Source: Psoroptes ovis (Eukaryota; Arthropoda; Arachnida; Sarcoptiformes; Psoroptidae). Taken from it: a stretch of DNA of 64,000 bases. The notes beneath the pieces were generated by a model that searched no databases, had not been told where the DNA came from, and worked only from the letters and a program-made list of their open reading frames with translations. The translations under genes were made by a program, and so were the position numbers. Every line of letters starts with the position of its first letter. The first letter of the stretch is position 1. Positions 52,750-62,838 of the stretch are shown piece after piece. The stretch covers positions 1,240,001 through 1,304,000 of the forward strand of contig PQWQ01000015.1 of NCBI GenBank assembly GCA_002943765.1, given 5' to 3'.

Positions 52750-54550
52750 AATTTCATAAATTCTCATTTGATTTCATCTTAAAAATTTATCAATATTTTC
52801 CACAAAAAAGTAAAATATTTCTCTTAATGAAATTCAATCATTATCATCATTTTTGTTGTTTATTCATTATTATTACATGGAAATATATTAAATGATTCCC
52901 AAATTATTAATGATGAAAAATCAAGCTATGAATTTTTTTTTCAGAAAATAGCCACTAGCGGTTCATCATCATCATCAACATTTCGTGCACACACCGCCAA
53001 CACACACCACGCACAAATATTGACTTTATTTTCGGCATTTTTTCTTGAATTTCACAAACAACAAATGGTGGTATTCGTTTTCGTTTCCGACTATTTCATT
53101 TCAATCAAACGACACCAACATCAACGACGACAATTCTTTCGAAAAAATGAAAAATATAATAATTTCACCCAGAAGCAAAATTGACTTTGAATTGTATTGA
53201 ATATCGATGATACAGATGGATACACCCATCATATACACACCCAACTCTTTAGTTATTTGTTTGTTTGTTGTGTCTTTATTCAATTTTTTAGTAATTCAAT
53301 GCTACAACCATCCATTGATTTGAATGGATATTTTGTGCATGTGTGTGTACAGAATATTATCACATAACATCGAGAGAGCTGGAATTCTCTCTTTGGTTCC
53401 TCAATTCGTTCATAGTTATCAAAGAATTAGCCTTGAAGCAATTTCATGATTATCAAATGATGATGATGATGTTGATGACGATTATCGAATGCAAGAACAT
53501 GACTCGAAAATATAAATCGAAAATATTTATTACAATAAAATTGAACCAATTGAATGAAAGATATTGAAAAAATATCCAAAATCCTTCAAAAATATCCATA
53601 TGAAATAATAATAATAATAATAATAATTTATTATTCCTTTCATTTCCATTATTCATTAATATTTAATCTTCATTCATTTATTTATTTATCATAATCATCA
53701 TTTGCCCAAATTATCACCTAAAGCAAGCAATAAGAATGAGAAGCAATGAAAGCCTTAAGCTAATTAATCATGAATTAAGCCAGTTTTTATATAATATAAT
53801 TTCTAATTTCTTTTCATAATTTCTCCTACCAGAAACAATAGAAAATGAAAAATTAATTTGTATATCTAGCATTTTACCCATTTCTACCTTGAAATTGTAA
53901 TAAAATTTGTCGATATTTTAAAAATCGAAAAATACCCGTGAAACAGGTTCAAAATTTGATCAATCAAAATATATTCAATTTTATCTGAAATGTATGCATG
54001 ATATAATCGTGAATCACACACACGCACAAAATGAAATGAAATTTACAAGCATCAGTTTGCCTCATCATCAGCTTTCAAGATCATCATCACCATCGCCATC
54101 ATCATTCATTATCGATGAGTTTTCGATTCTTATGAGGAGTTACAAAATAAATTTACCTTTGAATTATTCGAAATTTTGTTGAAAAAAAAATTTTCCAAGA
54201 AAAACGAAAATTTATATGAACTTTGCTTTAGGCATTTTTATCATTATTCATCATCAACGGATACAGGCAACATATCAACCAATTCTTTCAATTTCATTTT
54301 GAAATGTCATTTCTAAGATGATGATGATGATGTTTATTTATTTATTTATTTGTTTGCTTATTTGTTTGTTTGTACTGTTCTCTGTGCTATGTGATGTAAA
54401 GAAAAGTAAATATAAAATAATAGCTTCGAGGGCAATTCATCAGTGAAAATGAATGAAAAATAATAAATAAATAAATATAAAAATATTAAAAGAATAAAAA
54501 TTTGCAATTTTAACTTATTAATTTCTATATTGAATATTATATTGTTTCAA
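52750..54550. other. intergenic, repeats and short frames only
   Basis: No convincing gene. Short frames near 53343-53567 and 53994-54182 have mixed composition (the latter Ser-rich through TCA triplets), but they lack domains or splice support. A TAA/AAT repeat lies near 53606. Confidence 0.55.
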
Positions 54551-54796
54551 ATGGAGAAAATTTCAAATTTTCAAATTGATCCTTTTCAATTGGTAAGTAA
54601 CCATTACTCATCGATGATCTTAGTCGATGAGTTTACTCATTTCTCGTCTTTCATCTAGCCATTTCACCATATAGACCTGAAGGTAGATTATTTTCATGTT
54701 CGAAAACATCAATGTTCAATCAATCATCATCATTGTATGAAATTATATGCAAATATTCGCCTTATAATTAGCTCGCAGTTGCATCGCAGCGATTGA
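54551..54796 (+). CDS. possible two-exon micro-gene (59 aa), function unknown
   Basis: Exon 1 (54551-54592) reads ATG plus 13 codons, MEKISNFQIDPFQL, and ends exactly at a GTAAGTAAC donor. The next strong acceptor, TTTCATCTAG, gives a 66-base intron (54593-54658), the same size class as the confirmed introns nearby. Exon 2 (54659-54796) keeps the frame for 45 codons, beginning PFHHIDLKVDYFHVRKHQ, and stops at TGA. The product would be a basic, His-rich peptide with no signal sequence and no known domain. Support is start codon, splice sites, intron length and frame together; chance remains possible at this size. An alternative donor, AAG|GTAGAT, lies within exon 2. Confidence 0.35.
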
Positions 54797-54799
54797 TTG

Positions 54800-57455
54800 A
54801 AATCAATCGAAAAATTTCAAAAATTCTCATTGATGGCCATTGTGTCGAGTGATTCAGTAGTGAATCATGATTATATTGAAAATAATGATTTCATTTCTTG
54901 CCCCAAAAGAAAAAAATTAATGTTGTAAATATAATTCAATATTTCGTAGAATTGAATTCGTAACAAACGCAGTCACCATGATGATCTATGTGATTCAGTC
55001 TTTTATCGTTGAGAATTCCAAACACATACACACTTACACACACACACGCAACAATATTTATGTAAAAATTGCCTTCGGATAAATAGATTTTCGACTAATA
55101 TTATTATTATTATTATTGCTGTTGTCGATGCTTTCGAAATATTAACAACAATGACTATTTTGAAAAATCTTCAACATTTTTTCGTTTGATTGTTTGCTTG
55201 TCTATTTACTTGATGTTTTGAATGGTATATAACAAGGTATATATACGCCAGCAAATAAACACAATCAATGCACTCTAAAAATTTTTGATTATTTATTTTT
55301 TGAAATAAAAATTCTTGGTTTTTGAATTAATTCCACGAAATTTGGGCTCCATTTTTGAAAATTGACCACAAATCAAATGCCAAACATCAAATACCAAACA
55401 CATAGGTGTATATCTGGCCTAAATCAGAGAAAAATGTCACTGAACTTGTAGAAATGTGTGTTTGGCGGAATAAAATTTATTTTTTCTTCAAAATCTTTTG
55501 ATCACAATTGTTGATATTATTCATACCTGAAGCCAAAAAAATAAAAATAATGTCTTCATCTGAATAAGCTTATCGTTTATTATTATGTTATCATTATGGA
55601 TGATGAATTAAAAATTCGATCAAATACACATCTGATGTTGAATGGTCAATAAAAAATTATCAAAATTCTTCATTTTTTTCTCTGCTAAATGATCGATTAT
55701 AAATTATCTTTAAAAACAATTATTTCTTCGAAGAAGGTCTTCAAGAAAATTAAACCGATTTAAAATATTTTTATTTTATTAATTTCTTATGGAAATCATG
55801 GTAATGTTTAATAAAGATTATTAAAGCAATGATTTCTTAAGCTAATTTTGCTCGAATTATTCAGTTTGATTAAGCTTATTTTAATTTTTTCTCGTTCTTC
55901 TTCTTAATCATCGAAAAAAGATGTTAAACTGCCAACAAGGGGCAATAATAACAATTCTTATCATTCGCTTAAATCTTAAAATTTCACTAAAATATACCAA
56001 AAATTTTTCTTCTACTTCATCTGCAAAAAATAATCATTGTAAAAATGATAACTTTTGGATTAGAATAAAATGAAATGAAATTCATTTTATTGATATTAAC
56101 AAAAAAATGAAATAAAATTGGTTAGACATTCAACATACACACAGCATGCATAGCATCAACAACGACAACAACAGCCCTAACAACAACAAATATCAACCAG
56201 AGAAGAAAAAAAACTTTATACCTTGAGGTTATGTAAATATTTTTTTTCCTCTTACTTTATATTTCATTCGAAAGATGAAAACCATACGGCACGATATTAT
56301 CAAGTACATTGCATACATATAGCATCATTGCATTATATAATTCTTTTGACAAAAAAATAATAATATTATTATATCTCATAGAATAGGAGAAAAAATTATA
56401 AATTTTGCCTGAAGACAAAACAAAATTAATGTACACATATATCCATAGCCATCCTCATCATTGAAATCATCGACATTATTATTATTATATATGAATGTTT
56501 ATTGTATTATAGCAACTTGGTTGTTGGTTGGTTTGCTTGGGTTATTGCTGATTGCTTAGGTTGTTTTTGATGTTTGCTTTGTTTGGTTTAGTTTAGTTTA
56601 GTTGTCCATCAACATTTTTTGTTGCTATTCGTGTTTCTGAAAAATTATATATTAAATTCTGTATTAAAAGTTGCAAATTTTTTCCCAAAGTAAAAAACAC
56701 CTTTAGGATATCGCAAAGATGTTATATTGAATTCAATTCAATCATCGAGAAGATCAATGGTCGAAAAATTATGAATAATAATTATGCATTTGACATTTTT
56801 GATATGCGGAGTTTTATGAAATTAAGATGTTTTTTTTTCGTACGATTTACTGGTAGATTGTGCCTTTAAACTTTTGATAAAAATTCAAATGCATATTACT
56901 CCTTTATGTCATATTACTCCTTTACGTTCTCAACTTTAAAATCAATACATTTAATAATAATAATAATAAACAAATCTAAAGATGAAAATAAAGTAAAAAA
57001 AATAAAATAAAATGACAGCCCTTAAGGATAAAAAAATGTGTATTTTAATGAAATATGAATGGTGAAAAATAGAAGAAATATTTCTTTTTATTTATTGTTA
57101 TTATTTGCATTTCTTTTTTAGGCGTAATACAAAATGCTCGTTGTTGATAGATGAATGGATAGATAGTGATGATGATGCTAAAGATGCTAAAAGGAAGCAA
57201 CAAACGTTCAACAACAGCTACAGCAAAGCTTAGCATTAGTATTGAATCCATCTATCTCTATATGTGATTTTGCCCCGAAGATATATTTTGGCTTTTGATA
57301 TTGTAATTCTCGTTCATATACACAGCAGCAACAAAGCCTGTGTATGTTTGTGAATGTTTGGATATATTTTTTTCTTATTCATTTTACAAAGAAAAAATTC
57401 TGCTCGAGGCTTTTTATTTTATTTTTTTCATCTTTATTCTTTTTTATTTAATTTC
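54800..57455. other. intergenic, no gene recognised
   Basis: AT-rich DNA with TTA repeats near 55100, GGTTTGGTTTAGTTTAG-type repeats near 56580 and a TAA run near 56954. A minus-strand frame at 57251-57045 starts with a leader-like hydrophobic stretch but has no further support. Confidence 0.55.
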
Positions 57456-57457
57456 AG

Positions 57458-57575
57458 AACCATCAGCTTCTCCGATAGATCCAACGAGATGAAAAATTTG
57501 TTTTTGAATAAAAACAAGCTAAAAATTAGCCAAATTAACGTGGTCAAGTGCAAATACGAGGATGATTATCATTGA
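57458..57575 (+). CDS. candidate terminal exon, gene unknown
   Basis: After a textbook acceptor (TTTAATTTCAG ending at 57457) a frame runs 39 codons to TGA with protein-like composition, TISFSDRSNEMKNLF at the start and KCKYEDDYH at the end, and balanced codon use. I could not find the exon that would precede it, so this is a weak call. It might belong to an upstream gene running rightward. Confidence 0.2.
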
Positions 57576-58107
57576 TTATTCGCCGATAATTATTCAACTC
57601 TTTGAAATGAATATATTTGAATAAATAATCCGAAATTTCTATCATCAATTCTTGATTGATTCAATAATAATAATAACAGAAATTTTTCAACATAAAAAAA
57701 TAAATTCCAATGAAAAATGTACTCAGAAAAAATTGAAAAATCCCAAAAAAAAAGAGAAATCAAACATTTGATTTGAAATGAAATGCCCAAAAGGTATGAT
57801 ACTATTGAATATATATCGATTCTTTCAAATTCTATTATTATCATTTATTATTATATATTTCATTTTTAATTAAAATAAAAATTTAATTTACCTTCAAGGC
57901 ATTTTTCCAGTAAAAATAAAATTTTCAAAATTTCCAAAGGATTTTTTTCAATTTCGATTTTCAATTTTTCAAAATATTGTTATTTCAATTTCAAAATTCA
58001 TTCAATTGTCATCCACAATTGAATGAATTCAAATTCAAATTCAAATTTGAAAATCGAAACGAAATTCAACAATTCAATAATCTTCAAATTTTTGAAAAAT
58101 TCAATGA

Positions 58108-58584
58108 TCTTCATTTACATCATCTTTTGAAATAATATCATTGATTCCTTCATTAATTTCCTATTCGTCTTCGTTGTTGTTGTTGAATGTTAACCATGTC
58201 CAATCTAATCATCATAATTCATTGAGAAATTCAAATTCAAATTGTGTTCAACATGATGCTACCACTACTACTACTATCAACAAAAAAATAAAAATTAAAA
58301 CATGTGAACTATTATTTATTTATTATTCTATGAATTCTTCAGTTCATTATTACTATTTGTTATTGTCGATATTATTATATAATCGTGAACGAAAAACTAG
58401 AGCGACGACTCCTTACACGATACTATTTCTCTTTTCAACAGAAAAATCAAATAAATTCATCTCTCTCTTCTCTTCATCCGAACAAATGAAAAATAAAACA
58501 ATTTTCAAAACTCAACAATTTTTCAAACATCATTTTGAATTTGGCGCCATGCTTAGCAACATATCAATAATCAAGAATTGAATT
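58108..58584 (+). other. long open frame without a 5' ATG, upstream of the KCTD gene
   Basis: A frame opens after TGA at 58105 and stays open for about 157 codons to TGA at about 58579. Its first ATG is far inside. The text is partly low-complexity (Ser-, Asn- and Thr-rich) but longer than most frames in this AT-rich DNA. It ends through a GGCGCCATG. It could be 5' UTR or an upstream exon of the KCTD gene, or chance. Confidence 0.2.
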
Positions 58585-59576
58585 TAAAGTTTTTTTGTTT
58601 TGCAGCAATCAATTATCATTCAAATTGGTGATTGTTCTGTGTTTTCGTTGCAATTGAAAATTTCGTGACAGATCAATAATTTTTCCACAGAAATTCATGA
58701 CAATCAGAAAAATTATTCAATTTTGATTAATTTTTTACTGCGATTTGTTGCAATCTTGTTATTTCAGCTGCTTTTGCATTAAAATATTTTTGAAATCCTC
58801 TTCAAAAATTGCTCCGAAATTCATCACGAATTATTCATTGTTTTAAATCATTCAATCAACTCATCTCGTTGCTTAAATTGAATTAATCAACAATTGTTCT
58901 TTCCAATCTCCCCAGAGAAAAACATTTCGAAACTTGATCACGGTCAGTATTCGAAGAAAAATTAAAATTTATCATTTAATATCTTCAAATCTTCATCGAT
59001 TTTTTCTGCCATTCAATCAGATTCTATGATTGAATTAGTATTATTTGATTTTTCTTTAAGTTTTCAATTATTTGATTTAATAAGAATCTAAAATTGAATT
59101 TATTGATTATAATTCCATATTTCGGCCACCTAATTTTCAATTTAATTCAATTTAACAATCGATTTATTTGTCTTGATTTTGATAAGAAATCGACTAAATC
59201 AAATAAATTAGCAGTTCTAAGATCGATTGATTGTAAATCTTGCTTATGACTTTCATTTCCCTCCAAGATTTTTTTTGGTTGAGAAAAAAAATTTCTCTTC
59301 ACATTGAATCTATGGTGAGCATCTTTTGAGAATCATTTGTCTAAATTTTCAATGATTAAACCATTTGATTAATTGTGCGAATGGTGATAGATTATTTTTC
59401 AAGCTTCGAGTTCAAGATTCATCATTCACGATATGTGGTCGGATTTGGGTTTTTTTTTTGTTAAAATATGTTTGACACACCTTATGTCAGACATTTTTTC
59501 TTGGCTCATTGTTCGTTAATTTCCATTTATTCATGTATTTGATTCATTAATTTCTTTTTTTTCGTACAATTTGTAG

Positions 59577-59660
59577 TGAAATCATAACAAGACAGATTCA
59601 AATTCAAAAATCAATCATTCAAATATTTATACAAATTTGAAAAAATTAAAAGCTGAAAGT
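59577..59660 (+). other. likely 5' UTR of the KCTD gene with a possible leader splice acceptor
   Basis: A T-rich tract followed by TACAATTTGTAG at 59576 looks like an acceptor, which would make 59577-59660 the 5' UTR part of the first coding exon. An in-frame TGA at 59577 shows that coding cannot extend further upstream through this acceptor, which supports the ATG at 59661. Confidence 0.4.
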
Positions 59661-60894
59661 ATGAGTGTATTGTCTGGAATCGTTGGCTCCGGATTAGAGC
59701 CAACTACACATTCATTTCTAAGTAATAATACAAATAGTTCAAATTCATCACCTGCTCGAACATCACCAACAACTCCGATTTATTCGAATATTGTCAATAT
59801 GAATCCTAAAATTTCTGGCATTCCATGCGTTGCTGCTGCATCACGTTACACAGCACCAGTTCATATCGATGTAGGTGGTTCAATTTATACATCTTCATTG
59901 GAAACATTGACCAAGTATGAATATGATTTCAATAGATATGAATGTGATTTCGACATAAATTATTAATAATTAATCATAATTTTTTTTTGTTAGGCATCCG
60001 GAAAGTAGATTAGCACGTATGTTCAATGGATCAATACCGATCGTGTTGGACAGTTTGAAGCAACATTATTTCATTGATCGTGATGGTAAAATGTTTCGTC
60101 ATATTTTGAATTTTCTTCGTACAAACATACTGGTCATTCCAGAAAACTTTGATGAACTTGATCTTTTGTACGAAGAAGCAAAATTTTATGATATTCAACC
60201 ATTACTAAGGTTTGTAGTGATTTTTTTCTTTTGCAAAATTTATTACAATTATTTTCAAAATATTTTTAGATTACTTGATCAAGTAAGAACCAAACGTGCT
60301 CAAGATAATATTTTACAGAGTGATTGTTGTTCACCTAATGAAAATGGTTTGAACATTACAAAAAATTATGCTCAAAATCTTTCAACAAAAAGGTTACGTC
60401 TCGATGATTATACCGATATGATTGATCACCATCACAGAATAATAAATAATAATAATTTGAGAAGAAATTTAAAAAATTTTAAACTCTCTAGTTCTTGTAT
60501 AAATAGTAATACTTCTGATAATGATGATTCACCAAAAGAACTTAATATCGATGACAATGAAAGTCATTATCAATGTTTAGCTGTTAATATATCACCAGAA
60601 CTGGGCGAAAGAGTATGTATCAGCGGTGAAAGAGTACTGATCGAAGAAGTATTTCCTGAAATAAGTCAAAATATAATGGATTCAAATAAAGCGGCAGTGT
60701 GGAATCAAGATGCTAAACATGTGATTCGTTTCCCGTTGAATGGTTATTGTAAATTAAATTCATTACAAACGATTGTTCGTCTATTGAATTATGGATTCAA
60801 AGTAATGGCTTCCAATGGTGGTGGTGTTGAAGGACAACAATTTTCCGAATATCTTATGGTAAGAAAAACATCATCATCATCAACATCGTCTTAG
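59661..60894 (+). CDS. KCTD15: KCTD1/KCTD15-type BTB domain protein (364 aa, three exons)
   Basis: Exons are 59661-59914, 59994-60209 and 60270-60894, with introns of 79 and 60 bases. Residues of about 66-157 form the T1/BTB tetramerisation domain, with VHIDVGGSIYTSS, SRLARMFNG, IVLDSLKQHYFIDRDG and LLYEEAKFYDIQPLLR. The family-specific C-terminal domain starts near residue 259: LAVNISPELGERV, GERVLIEEVFPE, WNQDAKHVIRFPLNGYC and ASNGGGV. Together these are diagnostic for KCTD1/KCTD15 (Drosophila tiwaz group). Vertebrate members repress AP-2 transcription factors and oligomerise through the BTB; the same role here is inferred. The linker (about 168-258) is Asn-rich and much longer than in vertebrates. 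The ATG at 59661 is chosen because the upstream frame has only a TTG. An AATAAA lies at 61266. Confidence 0.95.
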
Positions 60895-61288
60895 ATGTGT
60901 ATTACATCGGTCATCATTGTTGAATACATATGGTCACATATTGCTTGTTTCAACACTTTTCTTTATTTTTGTTGAAATCAACATTGTATTTGTAAAAGAT
61001 TTTGTTTTAGTTCATATATCAACATTATACGATTAGCTATTCTCATTTTTTGTAATTAATTTTTAATTTAGCTGAAATAATAATAATTTGAAATTAATTG
61101 ATCATTCAAATACACAAATTCACATCTTTATTTCGAAGATTATCTAAGAATGGACTGGACAATTCGATCAAATCAGAAAAAACTCAGAGACATAATTTGA
61201 TGAAAATTCATCGACATGAGATTTGATATGACTCTAGGTAAATTTTTGCAATTTTCCAAAACAAAAATAAAAAGCCTTCATTTGTTCA

Positions 61289-61329
61289 ATATCCGCAAGA
61301 CATGCATACACTACATGCCTTGCGGATAT
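61289..61329. repeat. inverted repeat, 16-bp arms, 9-base loop
   Basis: ATATCCGCAAGACATG at 61289-61304 pairs with 61314-61329 with a single mismatch; the loop is CATACACTA. The GC-containing arms stand out from the AT-rich flank. It lies about 400 bases past the KCTD stop codon. Confidence 0.85.
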
Positions 61330-61390
61330 TTTCTATGCAGCACATGAGTCTTATGGCATATACATTGCGATAAACGAAAAAAAATGAGAT

Positions 61391-61437
61391 CAAATACTGA
61401 AAAAATCCAACAAAATTTGAGGATTTTTCAGTATTTG
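61391..61437. repeat. inverted repeat, 17-18-bp arms, 12-base loop
   Basis: CAAATACTGAAAAAATCC at 61391-61408 pairs with 61421-61437 apart from one bulged A. It lies 62 bases downstream of another hairpin. Confidence 0.85.
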
Positions 61438-62430
61438 ACAAAACAACATTCATTTTGAATCTAATGATTATATCTTGTGGATCAAATTTTATTTTATTTC
61501 ATTTTTTTATCGAAATTTCATAAATGACTTGTGGCTATTTCGCTATATTTTTTTTCGTTCAATTGTTGAACGCATTGAAATTGATTGAAATGAAAAAAAA
61601 ATAAAATAAAAATTTCCAACTAATTTTTATTTGCATTTCTTATAATGAAAAAAAATAATCTATGCAAATATTGCCTATGGTCATATTTTTATAAATTTCT
61701 CGTAAAGTATTGCTTACGGCAAATAAGTTTATTTCAGGTTTAAGTTCTAGTATGTTTTTCTTGCCATGTGAATTTGAAATTGGTAATCAATGATTTTTCA
61801 TTTCGAATGGCCCAACATTTTGCGAATCTAAGCACCAATCATTGAATGTAGATGGTAGCGTTGTATCGTTAGAATTCTAGTATCATTTCCTGATGTCTCT
61901 CTTTCTCTAAGACTTTCTTGGACAAAACTGTGATTATCAATTAATAATTAAGTAATCTACTTAGAATTTCGTTATTATATTGAAGCACTTTTTTCAATAT
62001 AATAAAGCCTTGAACATAATCAATGAATTTCATTTACATATAGCATTAGTTTATCATTAGCAATAATAGCTGCGATATCTGATCTAATGATAATTTTCAA
62101 TTAAAATTCGTCAATTCAAAAATAATTAGCTGGCATTTTAAAAAATTCTTATCTTTGTTTTATTTAATCGATTATGGCTGCAATTTTATTTTTCTAAACG
62201 AATTCCAACTAACAGAGGGCATGGATATTGATGATTATCAGGAATCATTTCCACAGTGATGATAATGTTCAAGGCCAATTGGGTTTTGATATTTTTGGTC
62301 GTGATCTCTTGGTAGGAATTAATTATACATAAATGAAATCAGAATAGAATTATTGATAATTATTGGGAAATAAATTAATATAATGCTGTAATTTAAATGC
62401 GTCTGTGAAAATTTTTGAATTATTCATGAG

Positions 62431-62838
62431 CTATTGTCATTCAAAACAGTTGCTAACGGATTGATGTACACGATTCTTGCATTAGATCGTTGTGACAATG
62501 AAACTTCGGTTTCATTTGCACTTGAAGAATTCGGCGTAAAATCTGATCAAGTTTTCACTGATTCTTATTATATGATAATGAATATTATTATATTCAATAT
62601 TTTGGCAATGATTTTGATGGTTTACCATTTTAGCGCATTTTTCTGTCACAAGATATTCGCAAAAGCTTCTTATTCGAATATGATCGAACAAATCAATTAT
62701 GGATATTCAACAGATTCTGAAAAAGAATCGAAAAAATTTTCTAGCTCAGTTCAAATCAAAAAAGATGGAATTGATTCCGAAGATTTTTGTCGAAACAAAA
62801 TTATTGTTGCTTTGACATTATTCATTGACATTATTTGA
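62431..62838 (+). CDS. ABCG-type transporter: end of a membrane domain plus linker (frame A)
   Basis: The frame starts at an acceptor at 62430 (CATGAG) or 62449 (AAAACAG) and stays open to TGA at 62836. It reads ANGLMYTILALDRCDNE, then FALEEFGVKSDQVFTD, then a membrane helix YYMIMNIIIFNILAMILMVY. This matches the last luminal loop (Cys-containing) and final transmembrane helix of ABCG half-transporters. A hydrophilic linker (about 50 residues, STDSEKESKKFSSS) leads to CRNKIIVAL, which resembles the strand just before an ABCG nucleotide-binding domain. The frame then breaks exactly where the next domain begins. The first unit's own ATP-binding domain is not in the visible DNA upstream. Confidence 0.65.
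   Translation, partial: LLSFKTVANGLMYTILALDRCDNETSVSFALEEFGVKSDQVFTDSYYMIMNIIIFNILAMILMVYHFSAFFCHKIFAKASYSNMIEQINYGYSTDSEKESKKFSSSVQIKKDGIDSEDFCRNKIIVALTLFIDII

Larger units (their letters stand above)
60895..62430. other. intergenic, with hairpins and possible transporter remnants
   Basis: The left part should be the 3' UTR of the KCTD gene; two hairpins (61289-61329 and 61391-61437) follow. At 62216-62310 the sequence looks weakly coding: one frame gives a hydrophobic ISTVMIMFKANWVLIFLVV, which could be a membrane segment of the transporter. It does not join in frame to the next part by any canonical splice that I can find. Confidence 0.5.
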
